Assembly (NCBI GenBank): GCA_037179335.1
Contig: JAKZHN010000013.1
Span: forward strand, 558,001 to 622,000
Direction of reading: 5' to 3'
Source of the DNA: Cyclaneusma minus
Taxonomy: Eukaryota; Ascomycota; Leotiomycetes; Marthamycetales; Marthamycetaceae
Length of the DNA: 64,000 nucleotides
Under the pieces are notes generated by a model. The model did no database searches. It was not told where the DNA came from and was given only the letters and a program-made list of their open reading frames with translations. Positions 55,901 to 64,000 of the stretch are shown here, piece by piece. Positions within the stretch are counted from its first letter, which is position 1, and the number at the start of each line of letters is the position of its first letter. A program made the position numbers and the translations under genes.

Positions 55901-58683
55901 AGATAGGAAACCCTCCAGAGACCGATCAAGCCTTCGTCGCCAATCAACAGCCATACGAAGTATCGCTGTTATCTCCGGTCTTTTCTCTTCCACAGCAGCG
56001 CCGATGCCACCAAAACCTGCTTTCAATGCGGTTTGCTGCAGAAGCGCTGCCGGTATTGACGACAGAGGCAGCACAGAAGCAACGCCTTCTCGACGCCTGC
56101 GTCCTATCTCTGTGGCACCGCCGTGGAGGCAACGCTTGATAAGACTTGAAGTGCATGTACATATGTAACATGTTTCGCGCCGCATTGCTGCACACTGCAC
56201 ATTGGTCTCTAGACATGACATTTGTGGAAACGGCCATCCTGTTTGATGTTGACATGGGTGTGGAATAAGCTGTTTCTAGCCAGTCGATAGGACGTGACGA
56301 TATGGCCAGAATCCAAAACCCCGGGTTTGTTCTCCACAGAATATGTACATCTCCACTCAATATCAAGTACTCCCCACCTCCCAAAAACAGTGACGGGCTC
56401 GAGAGATCCACTTTTGGTACATGTACATGTATTCCGAATTGAAAGCACCCCGCCTCCGTCTAACATGGCCTTATCCGGCCAGCCGCCCGGCTTGAAAGTT
56501 GAAACCAAATACTTCTGGACCACACGGCAGCCACAGAGAGCGGTTCGGGGCATTTGCATGTTCGCAAGCCACGGCCGGCTGTCACGACCGAGTCAAGGTA
56601 GGATCTACGCTGCCAGACGCCATGCAGCTGTGCGGGCAAAATCCCACGCTCCAGTCGTTAAATCGTCGAGGCCTGGAGTCCAGGCTTTTACATGTAGCAA
56701 TGCCTCTGCTTTAGCCATGGGTGAGAGAGCCAAGTGCGCCGTTTTGCGTGAATATATCGTGGCTTGGTGATGGCTGCTGGAGAGCTGAGCCACGGTATGT
56801 TGACCAAGCTTGACTGGAGCGTTAATCTGAACATCAATGAAGTGGTGCTGAACAGCGTTCAAGAAGCGTGGGGGGGCGATCGTGGAACGTGGAAGTAACG
56901 TTTCCCGAAAACCGCCATCGGTGAAGTCTCTCGGCCTCGGCGGCTCCATTGTTTGCCGTATTTCACCGAACCGGTCACATGGTATCACTGCCAAGCAATG
57001 CGCTTATGGCTGTTCTTGGCTGCCGGAAAGTTCTCACTTCAATCCAATCTCAATCGTCTCCCAAGCATTGAATGCCACGATGTCTACAATCTGTTCATCG
57101 CTTGGAGACAACCGTTCTTGTCTTCTACCCTACTTCATCTTATCTTCTGCTGCGCCCACTCTAGCTTCTACAGCTGCCTATTCCAAGACTGCTTGGCCAA
57201 ATGTAGGTACGAGCGAGTTTACTGTCACAAACTGTCTGACCTCATCTTGCCATTTGAGGCAGTTCAGTTTTCAGAGTCGACGCTTCACTTGCCAGCACTT
57301 CTACGTTCACCCCTCTGCGATCCATCTACATTCACGCCGGCGTGGTGGCAAAATACGGGGAAGCGATGTTGGTGTTTCTGCTACCTGCTTTTCATGGATC
57401 TTTGTTGTTTGTAGACTCTAGAATCATCTTGATGCATCTCTCTTTAATGTATGCTTAGCTTTGTGCTTCTTCTAATCAAAGAAGAGCACTATGTATTTAG
57501 TGAGAGCTTTCCTCCTACGAAGAGAGCTTTCCTCCTTAATGGAGATCAATCACTTTCTTGGGACTCTTCTATCTTAGTGGACGGAGATCCATGGCTATCC
57601 CACATGGATGAAGCGTCCCACATGGCTCGCCCTGTTCAGCAAGTCCAGTCGTGTCCGATGGAGTGAGTTCAAAGGGTCTTGAGCGAGATCCGGGCGAGAC
57701 AGGCACAAGTGAGCGCTTTGCCTGGCTCTGGTTCAGCTGTTTCGTCTCGGGGACTATCGTCTTGAGCCTCATCGCGGGACCAGTGTTCCGGGGTTCCATG
57801 AGGCTGGTTCACATCTGTTTTTGTGTTACTTGGTCAGAGTCCGGGGACCAAAAAATCACCCGTTCGACTGAAACCAAAACGGTTTCGACACGGGGTCTCT
57901 GTTCCTGACTATCATCTCTCGGGACTGGAGCACATAAACACCGCTGTCTAGTCGGAGAGTCCACCGAGGCGCTCCAGGCAAGCCTCCCCCCGCCACTTGA
58001 AGTGGATAAGATGGATAAGCCCTAGACAAGTTCGTACAAGTCTCGCACATCCCCCAGATGAGCTACGTTTCGTATGGAAGAGATGCGACCGGGGGTGAGC
58101 TGACATCAGACCCGAGGCCAAACACAAGCCAAGATGTCCTCGTGATGCATAGCTCTTGGTTCATGGGATTAGGAGCACATGTATCTGCCCCTGGACCTTC
58201 CCCGCTGGCAGTTGTCCTCACTATGCTCGTCACAGCTTAGTACTGCCACGTTTTTCTGGGTACGAGGTCATGCAGGATCCAACCTTATCTCACGGTTCTT
58301 TTCTGGGAGCACGATCTTGCGGGGCGCAAGGAAGCTGTCGCCGTACTTTTGTACGAACAAGGTGCCGTGTGAGGTAAGCGATCGTGAGTACAGTGTTCCT
58401 TCGCGTGTTTCGTCTCGTTTGCCGCAGACCTCGTGACGCTCTTGTGCTTTCTTGGTGTTTTCTGGAAGGCGGTGGCTGGGTTTTGTGAACGCACCCCCAG
58501 GTCATGTTCCGAAGGAAGAGAAGGCCTGTCTGGACTGTCGGAACCAAGGGACGACATGGCAGGATGGCGGATGGTTGCAAGGTCGAATTGCCGGAGAACC
58601 ATCAGTGTTTCAGGACGGATACAGTCTGACGAAAGAAGTCTGGCACCCCCTCGCCTTGGGCCCCATCTCAATCTTCTGAGAAC
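52920..58683. other. Long gene-poor interval
   Basis: About 5.8 kb without a gene I can support. On the minus strand, 53835-53690 reads as plausible protein (EVVKLKELFLELEGAHIPRT followed by FVFLQIIVVFVG, a possible helix plus membrane segment), but no start, splice route or stop could be fixed. ACATGTA palindromes recur (about 52951, 53620, 53936, 55727, 56152, 56419, 56691 and 58177). A short direct repeat, AGAGCTTTCCTCCT, sits near 57505-57535. Confidence 0.4.
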
Positions 58684-58869
58684 TGTTTGAACGATTCGTG
58701 ATCATTGGGAATACTCTCAATTATCGGAAATTTCAAATACTCTCGACATTAAAGATATTTCGAATCATTGAGAATACTCGCAATCATGATGAATACTCTC
58801 AATTATTGTGAATACTCTCAATCGTTGGAGATATTTCGAATTATTGGGAATATTCTCAATCATTGGAGA
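58684..58869. repeat. Degenerate ~19-20-bp repeat cluster (site 3)
   Basis: About nine units of the theme TCTCAATTATTGGGAATAC in direct orientation, ending ~190 bases upstream of the F-box-like gene. The theme matches that at 43367 (CAA-T-ATT-GGAATA). Confidence 0.75.
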
Positions 58870-59059
58870 ATGGAGATGTTGGAATGGGGGACTCAGCGAA
58901 GTCACGAGGTGAGACTTTGAACTTTTGAAGCCAGGGGCTAAGTTGGTCGACCACATGACTTGCATGCAGCACGCTACAATCTCGCTCCTTTTACAGGACC
59001 GCATGCTCTGCTGACTTTGAGATCGCTTCTCTTCAAAACTTGCCCAAGCACCAGGCACC

Positions 59060-60208
59060 ATGACTGCCCCAAAACTGTTCGAATCGTTCGAATCATTCCC
59101 CACAGAAGTAATTGTGCACATCATGGCCCCGACCCTGCATGCATTACTCCATGCATCGCCCATTGTTTTTCGTATATTCAACAGATACGCCGCCGAAATA
59201 TTTGAGTCAGCTCTTGATGCTTCGGATTTAACAATTAGCATACCTGCCATTATTCGAGTCATCGTGCTTATCAGATCATCAACGCTCCCTGTTCACAGCC
59301 TCAGGGACTTTGTCTTTGTACTCCTGAATCCGACCATGAGTCGCACCGCGTCGGTAGCGACAGAAGACCACAACGTTCTTCTAGACAAGCCAATTACGAA
59401 GACAAACCCGCCGACTATTTTACGGAATCTTCTGGCTGTGAGCAACCGAATATCACAGCTGACAGATGCATGTCTCCAACACTACCTCGACCGATTAATG
59501 ACTGTCAAGCCCTCTCGTCCTCTCGATCTCAGCTTCAGATACGGATCAAATAGTCCAAAAGGCCTGCACTGCCTGCTAGCAAATATTCCGAGCGAAGAAA
59601 GAGAAGAACCTAAGGGCGAACGGCATGAAGTTCGTGACGCTGGACCTCCGTCGTGGGTCGAGGAACAGAGCGTTACACACGCTATGTGGCGGATTCAGAT
59701 CTTTCTTGACTTGAAGACGGCTGCTGCCCAGTCTCTGCTAAGTTGGCCGGAAAGGGATGTTCAAGTCATACTAGAGATGGAAGCGATGGACTTCTACGAG
59801 AAATGCATCACGCTAGCTACAGAATACCCGTTTCTCCCTGGGATGCGATTGCGGACAATCCCTGGCAGATCTGAGCTCCAAACGACTGAAACTGCAATGG
59901 ACTTTCTTGATATGGTACTGAAAAGAGAGGGTAAACTACCCGAAGGCCGCTTTCAGCTACCTCTGCCGCCGGCTGATTGGAAAAGGCGCTGGCCCGGTGC
60001 AATACCGCGAGACATGACCTGGTACGATCGTTCCAAACCTGCTAATGCATCGACCAAAGGCCCACTCTCGATGCGAGAAGCGCTCCATCAATACGATCTG
60101 GAAGGCCGAGACGATGTTACGATGAAAGTCATCTTCGAGGATACCCTGAAGCATGATCCTTTTGGCTATCTTTCGGAAGCGCAAGTCGCGTTCCCCAGCA
60201 AAGACTAA
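59060..60208 (+). CDS. F-box-like domain protein, otherwise unknown
   Basis: A single open frame of 382 codons from an ATG in good context (GGCACCATGA). The N-terminus LFESFESFPTEVIVHIMAPT followed by LHALLHASPIVFRIFNRYAA has the LP-x-E-I/V-L...L-x-A/S-P pattern of the fungal F-box. Such proteins usually recruit substrates to SCF ubiquitin ligases. The rest is helical without repeats I recognise. A second frame at 60262..60501 with protein-like content (HTEDWYWFTWQSILPEPGS) could be a 3' exon, but no donor/acceptor pair gives a consistent phase, so I stop at 60208. Repeat-flanked, lineage-specific F-box proteins of this kind are common in fungi. Confidence 0.65.
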   Translation: MTAPKLFESFESFPTEVIVHIMAPTLHALLHASPIVFRIFNRYAAEIFESALDASDLTISIPAIIRVIVLIRSSTLPVHSLRDFVFVLLNPTMSRTASVATEDHNVLLDKPITKTNPPTILRNLLAVSNRISQLTDACLQHYLDRLMTVKPSRPLDLSFRYGSNSPKGLHCLLANIPSEEREEPKGERHEVRDAGPPSWVEEQSVTHAMWRIQIFLDLKTAAAQSLLSWPERDVQVILEMEAMDFYEKCITLATEYPFLPGMRLRTIPGRSELQTTETAMDFLDMVLKREGKLPEGRFQLPLPPADWKRRWPGAIPRDMTWYDRSKPANASTKGPLSMREALHQYDLEGRDDVTMKVIFEDTLKHDPFGYLSEAQVAFPSKD

Positions 60209-60596
60209 GGTCGTTTGGCCCATACCGACGCCTAGGTTTCTCAACATGGAGCCGAGAGAGAATGGCAGCACTGGGCTTGACGAACCCGCGACCGAGCGCT
60301 GAGAATGGCGCGCTGCAGCATACGGAAGATTGGTATTGGTTTACGTGGCAGAGCATTCTCCCGGAGCCTGGATCACTAGAGAGAAAAGACAAGGAGGAGT
60401 CTCAGGCTAGGGACGACAGTATGGCGGCACAGAGACCAAGCAGGACTCAACCAATCGATATTCCTTCGCGAACGTCGCGTCCAAGAAATACGCCGCGCTG
60501 ATAACAGGATGTGATGGAGAGTGATGATGTTGGCTCTTGCAGATCATCTAGGCTGGGGTGACGACGGTAGATAACTGTCGATTCGAAGTCCTCTGT

Positions 60597-60745
60597 CAAG
60601 TTGACAATATCCTGTCGTTTAACTTTCATGTTCTTTACCAGACGCAGTACGCACTTCGAAATGTAAGGACCTATATTTGAAAACAATTCTCTTGGCTTTT
60701 ATACAAGCCCCTAGCATACAGACCTAGGCGTGTTATACATCAATC
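60597..60745. repeat. Diverged direct repeat, copy A
   Basis: It shares, in the same order, GTCAAGTTGA-AAT, TGTCGTT, CGCACTT, CTTTTATAC--GCCCC and GGCGTGTTATACATCAAT with copy B, 364 bases downstream (60961). Identity outside these blocks is low. Confidence 0.65.
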
Positions 60746-60960
60746 TGTGTAAAATTTCCCGCTCTATCAGCCTATATGATTTAACCCCCACGAGGACGAA
60801 GTCTCGAAGATGACTTTTTCGACGTCCCCCGGGCGATGTGCAACAAAACTGTTCGGGGTTGTTATGTAATAAGAGAGAGGAGGTGGCGGAGGTGAAATAA
60901 ATGGGAGTGTGACAGCGAAGGACACCAACGACAGACAAGCCAGCACCGTAGCCTTCTTCT

Positions 60961-61107
60961 GTCAAGTTGAGAATAATTGTCGTTCTCAGATCTATTTTCA
61001 AGCGCACTTTATATAGGAAAATAGAACAATTGGGCGGGTTTTCTTCCGGCTTTTATACGCGCCCCCGAGATTCAAACCCAGGCGTGTTATACATCAATAT
61101 CACATAC
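60961..61107. repeat. Diverged direct repeat, copy B
   Basis: Second copy of the block at 60597. The interval between the copies (60746-60960) contains GATGTGCAACAAAACT at about 60834, the core of the 21.9-kb minisatellite. The arrangement could be a decayed mobile element with terminal direct repeats. Confidence 0.65.
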
Positions 61108-61253
61108 ATATTTAATAGTAGACTGAGGTCGACTACAAGGCGTGGCGTTGGAGCCTCATAACCGATTTTATAGACCTGTAGTCACTGAATGCGAGGCAAT
61201 GCTATACAAACCCGACCAGTTCTTTCACCGAACGCTTCCCAAGGTTCGACCAC

Positions 61254-62519
61254 TCATCTTTCTAGAGCATCCAAGACTAAAGTCTTGTATCCCTCGACCG
61301 CCGCCTCAAGATCCCTAACAAGCAAATACTCTTCCGCCCCGTGTGCCCTAAGAATGCTTCCTGGGCCATAGAGTATACGCCTATGGTCTCCTTCCAGGTT
61401 AGGGACGTCAGTCCCATAATTAGCCACGATGGTTTCAAATCCATCAACATCAGTATCACAAGGCACCGGCGCATATCCAACGCCTTTCCACTCTACTGAA
61501 ATCCTCCCCTCTAAGTCGCCATCTTCCTCGACCAACTCAGCGATCGTGCTGTTGATGAGCTTCTCAATAAACTCTGGTCCTTCCGCAGCAATACGGACAG
61601 CAATACCGGCAGAAGCCGCTACGGGAATAACATTATTCGCCACGCCGCCTTCCATGCGACCAATATTCCACGTCGTATTCCCATATCTCTCACTGCTCCC
61701 CCAATCCTTCTCTCTCAACCGTCCCAATAGCTTGACCAAAATCTCATTCGCGCTGACTCCCAGCTCGGGATAGCCACTGTGGGCCGCCTTGCCCTCGACA
61801 AAGATCTTGCACACCGCAATGCCCTTATGTCCCTCCGCGAGCTTGAGTTCCGTCGGCTCTCCAAAAATCACCGTATCATAGCGATGCGCGGGAGTATTAT
61901 GTCCGTTCGGATGGTTGAGCGCCGCGGAATACGTACGCATTCCAATGCCGTCTGTCTCCTCGCCTACCACATATAGCAAACTCACATCCTCGGGCTTCAC
62001 CTTCTTGTTCACCAGCAGATCTAATAACGCAGTCACCTGTGCGGCAACACTCGCTTTCGCATCTACGCTACCTCGACCCCATATTTGCGTGTCTGCGGAG
62101 ATCTGCTCGGTGCTGGGGTCGAGGGCGTCTCCGGAGCTGGTGCGCAGAGAATAGTTGTAGAAGGGCGGTACGGTATCGAGATGCGAGCTGAGAAGGACGC
62201 GGCTTTTGGCAGTGCCGGAGGAGGGGTAGGCGTGTAGGTTGTGGCGTGTGGTGTTGGATTCGGACTCGACGGGCTGGAGGTGCACGGTGAAATCGAGGGC
62301 GCGTAGGAAGTTGGCTAGCCAGTTGGTGACATTGTCTTCGTTTTGGGTGACGGATGCGTGGGTGATGAGTGATTTATGGAGGTAGAGGAGGTCGTGGAGA
62401 TTGGCAGCGTGAGAGGAGGATTGGGAGGTGATGGGCTCTTGGGTGGGTGGTAGGGCGGTTGCGGGGAGGGAGAGGGAGAGGAGGGAGACGAATGGAAGGA
62501 GGGACGAGGAGAACCGCAT
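61254..62519 (-). CDS. Secreted M20-family metallopeptidase (carboxypeptidase/ArgE-DapE-like)
   Basis: A single minus-strand exon of 421 codons. M20 enzymes are di-zinc exopeptidases. Seen: signal peptide MRFSSSLLPFVSLLSLSLPA with a likely cut after ATA; zinc/catalytic motifs SSHLDTVPP (H113, D115), GRGSVDAK (D153), VGEETDG (E187, E188), IFGEPTE (E221) and the C-terminal RAHGAEEY (H393); and the lid domain between about 225 and 335 (KAAHSGYPELGVSAN). Five or more N-x-S/T sequons (NYS, NTT and others) fit secretion. Length and motif order match fungal secreted peptidase M20 proteins annotated as probable carboxypeptidases. Substrate is not determined. Confidence 0.92.
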   Translation of the reverse strand: MRFSSSLLPFVSLLSLSLPATALPPTQEPITSQSSSHAANLHDLLYLHKSLITHASVTQNEDNVTNWLANFLRALDFTVHLQPVESESNTTRHNLHAYPSSGTAKSRVLLSSHLDTVPPFYNYSLRTSSGDALDPSTEQISADTQIWGRGSVDAKASVAAQVTALLDLLVNKKVKPEDVSLLYVVGEETDGIGMRTYSAALNHPNGHNTPAHRYDTVIFGEPTELKLAEGHKGIAVCKIFVEGKAAHSGYPELGVSANEILVKLLGRLREKDWGSSERYGNTTWNIGRMEGGVANNVIPVAASAGIAVRIAAEGPEFIEKLINSTIAELVEEDGDLEGRISVEWKGVGYAPVPCDTDVDGFETIVANYGTDVPNLEGDHRRILYGPGSILRAHGAEEYLLVRDLEAAVEGYKTLVLDALER

Positions 62520-62832
62520 GGTTGTGGCGGCTTTGGAGGAAGAGGTACCTTAAAGAGTGAGGTGAGAAGAAACCGTGGTGGTTTAGAAACAGAACGCGGG
62601 GAACCGGGAGCTTTGGCCGCCTAGCGTCCAGTCATTTGAAGGCATTCGGAGATCCGAAGCCTGCATCCTGTTCCGGCTTAGGCTTACAACATTTTCACTA
62701 ATAGGGAGATTGCTCTGCCAGAGATATTGATACAATTCTTCTAACAGGCAAACATCCAATGACAATTAACATATCTTGCAGACTTGCATTTCGAGTTGTC
62801 GATCATAATGCTACTTTCGACTCTAGATCAGT
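62520..62832. other. Promoter of the M20 gene and 5' flank of the 5S gene
   Basis: 313 bases, no gene seen. Confidence 0.4.
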
Positions 62833-62951
62833 ACATACGACCATAGACTGAGGAGAACTGGCAAACCCGTCCGCTCTTGCATACATAAGCCTCAGATCGG
62901 CAGATTAGTAGTTGGGTGGGTGACCACCAGCGAATACCTGCTGTTGTATGT
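62833..62951 (+). rRNA. 5S ribosomal RNA
   Basis: 119 bases beginning ACATACGACCATAGACTGAG and ending GTTGTATGT, whose ends pair as helix I. Seen: CCCGTCCGCTC of loop B/C, the internal control region around ATAAGCCTCAG, and the conserved AGTAGTTGGGTGGGTGACCA with CCAGCGAATACC. The gene is followed by a TTTT and later TTTTT run, consistent with RNA polymerase III termination. A single dispersed copy outside the rDNA array is normal for filamentous ascomycetes. Helix III (CTGGCAAACCCG) is slightly unusual, so a variant or relic cannot be fully excluded. Confidence 0.93.
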
Positions 62952-63372
62952 TTTGCATTTCTTTTTAGTAATTTTGTATTTTGTAAACGAGAGCTAGGTC
63001 AAGTCGAGGTCCGAGGACTTAGATTCTCGCAATTGACTTACATTTGACTCCATAATCCATGGCCTCGGGAATGCTTTGCTGAGTTCCATCGGATTAGCAT
63101 TGTGGTTGATGACTCGATTCTTCCTGGGCCTGTTCCAATCCCGAATCAAAAAGATGGGTTGAAAGAGAAACGCGCATTTACATCAATCTGACCGCAAACG
63201 GCCAAGATGACACTCTATGTTCGAGTTATGAGAAATTAACGCTACCCAGCGTATTCTCAACAGCGTAGTCTTACAAATTTATGAGCCCCAGCTCGGCCTC
63301 GTTTCTTGGCTACTCTACATTTTCAAAAATCAAAATCCCTTTCAAAATTCCCACTCAGCCCATACAGGAAAA

Positions 63373-63807
63373 TGAAAAGCAGGAAAGTCAAGTCCGCCGC
63401 TGAAGTAAGTCTATCTCACAATCCTGAATCAGCTAAACAATAAAACATTATATATGCAAACATCCAAGCTGAATGAAGCTTTCAACAAGCTGTCACTTGA
63501 AATTCAAATAAATCCCAAGCAATTGGCTTCCTGGCTTCCATGCTATTACTTGAGGACTTGAGTTTGACCTGAAATTGAATTTCAGGTCAAACGAAGCTTT
63601 TGATGAGCTCATCAAAAATCAACAAATCCGGGTGGGAATACGGATTGCGAGCTACCACTTGAGAAGAAAACATAACTGGTGCTGGAAAGCCAGATGGGTA
63701 CGTTTAAGGGGAAAGCCTCTACGTATGGTAAACCTCTCGAGAAAAGACCTTATGAGACTAGATTGTGAAAATCTTTCTCAAAAGGAGAGGCTAAGAGACT
63801 GCCTCTG
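63373..63807 (+). CDS. Possible small repeat-bearing gene, unresolved
   Basis: An ATG at 63373 begins MKSRKVKSAAE, then a GTAAGT donor. Two exon-like pieces follow: from about 63470 (LNEAFNKLSLEIQINPKQLAS) and from about 63587 (SNEAFDELIKNQQIRVGIRI), the second running open to 63808. The two pieces are related to each other (NEAF-x-x-L), showing an internal duplication of ~118 bases. A splice from SAAE to LNEAF keeps frame, but that reading ends soon after. I cannot decide on one gene model. The start resembles the 70-aa ORF at 44848. Confidence 0.25.
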
Positions 63808-64000
63808 AAAACTAAGGGCAGATGCCCCCGAAAACTAAACATGCCTGGTTAGAGGCTAGATACGTCGAAGGGCAAAGCCTCGTCGTATGAAAGACCTCTT
63901 GATAAAATACCACATGAGACTAGATTATGAAAATCTTTCTCAAGGTGAGAGAGCTGAAAGATGCTTCTGAAAACAAAGAGCAACGTGCTGCCGAGAACTA
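63690..64000 (+). repeat. Tandem repeat, ~166-bp unit, cut by the window end
   Basis: Two copies begin AGAT(G/A)-GTAC/CGT at about 63692 and 63858. They share GGGCAAAGCCTC, GTATG-AAACCTCT, ATGAGACTAGATT, GAAAATCTTTCTCAA and GCTTCTGAAAAC-type blocks in the same order. The array may continue beyond the window. Confidence 0.8.

Noticed and set aside
55665..56168. 167-codon frame
   Set aside because: Arg/Ser-rich translation overlapped by a 147-codon frame in another phase; no motif and no splice support.
60181..60235. GC-AG intron joining the F-box-like gene to the frame at 60262
   Set aside because: The only GCAAGT donor gives phase 2, while the downstream frame needs phase 1, so the splice would lead to an early stop in a different frame.
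61062..61090. tRNA-like B box (GGTTTGAATC) on the minus strand in the direct repeat
   Set aside because: No A box or cloverleaf can be formed with the flanking sequence.

Overview
The window reads as nuclear DNA of a filamentous ascomycete (Pezizomycotina; a dothideomycete-like fungus is my guess). The coding genes are broken by short GT-AG introns, mostly 51-84 bp with CTGAC/CTAA-type branch sites. Gene content points the same way: a HET-domain incompatibility gene, an adenylation-thiolation-reductase (NRPS-like) enzyme, a small cysteine-rich secreted protein, a HAP2/HapB CCAAT-binding subunit and a lone dispersed 5S rRNA gene. There is no operon structure. Start codons were chosen as ATG with intron phases checked by hand.

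Layout. 1-11 kb: an NCS1 purine/cytosine-type permease, the PSO2/SNM1 crosslink-repair nuclease and a five-exon A-T-R reductase, all on the + strand. 11.6-24.1 kb: a secreted 119-aa protein, a short NIF3-like protein, a HET gene broken by one nonsense codon, a TPA1/OFD1 prolyl hydroxylase, a pathogen-related-type protein, a fragmentary multi-exon membrane-protein gene, a GTGCAACAAAA minisatellite, and a tail-anchored protein with an N-terminal Atg8-interacting-like motif. 26.4-27.4 kb: HAP2, with about 5 kb of gene-poor DNA upstream that ends in a minisatellite and a 306-bp foldback element. 32.9-43.2 kb: a compact housekeeping block of RNA1 (Ran GAP), COX17, SEC10, NUS1, an AlkB-family dioxygenase and TRM5, arranged mostly as divergent and convergent pairs.

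43.2-48.7 kb is repeat-rich. It holds two clusters of a ~20-bp degenerate repeat, four tandem copies of a ~176-bp satellite, a 70-aa ORF, and a five-unit tandem array in which each unit can fold into two hairpins followed by a T-run. The first stem keeps pairing through compensating changes, and I consider this array the most interesting undescribed structure here. 48.7-50.4 kb is a REG1/HEX2-like PP1 regulatory subunit. 50.4-59.0 kb is gene-poor with only weak ORFs. 59.0-64.0 kb holds an F-box-like protein, a pair of diverged direct repeats, a secreted M20 peptidase, a 5S rRNA gene and a repetitive stretch cut by the window end.

The genes do not form one pathway. Most are independent housekeeping functions: RNA/tRNA processing, exocytosis, dolichol synthesis, copper delivery, DNA repair and glucose signalling. 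They are separated by islands of fast-evolving repeats, small secreted or unknown ORFs and incompatibility genes, as is typical of accessory pockets in fungal chromosomes. All functional calls come from motif recognition by eye; no database search was run.
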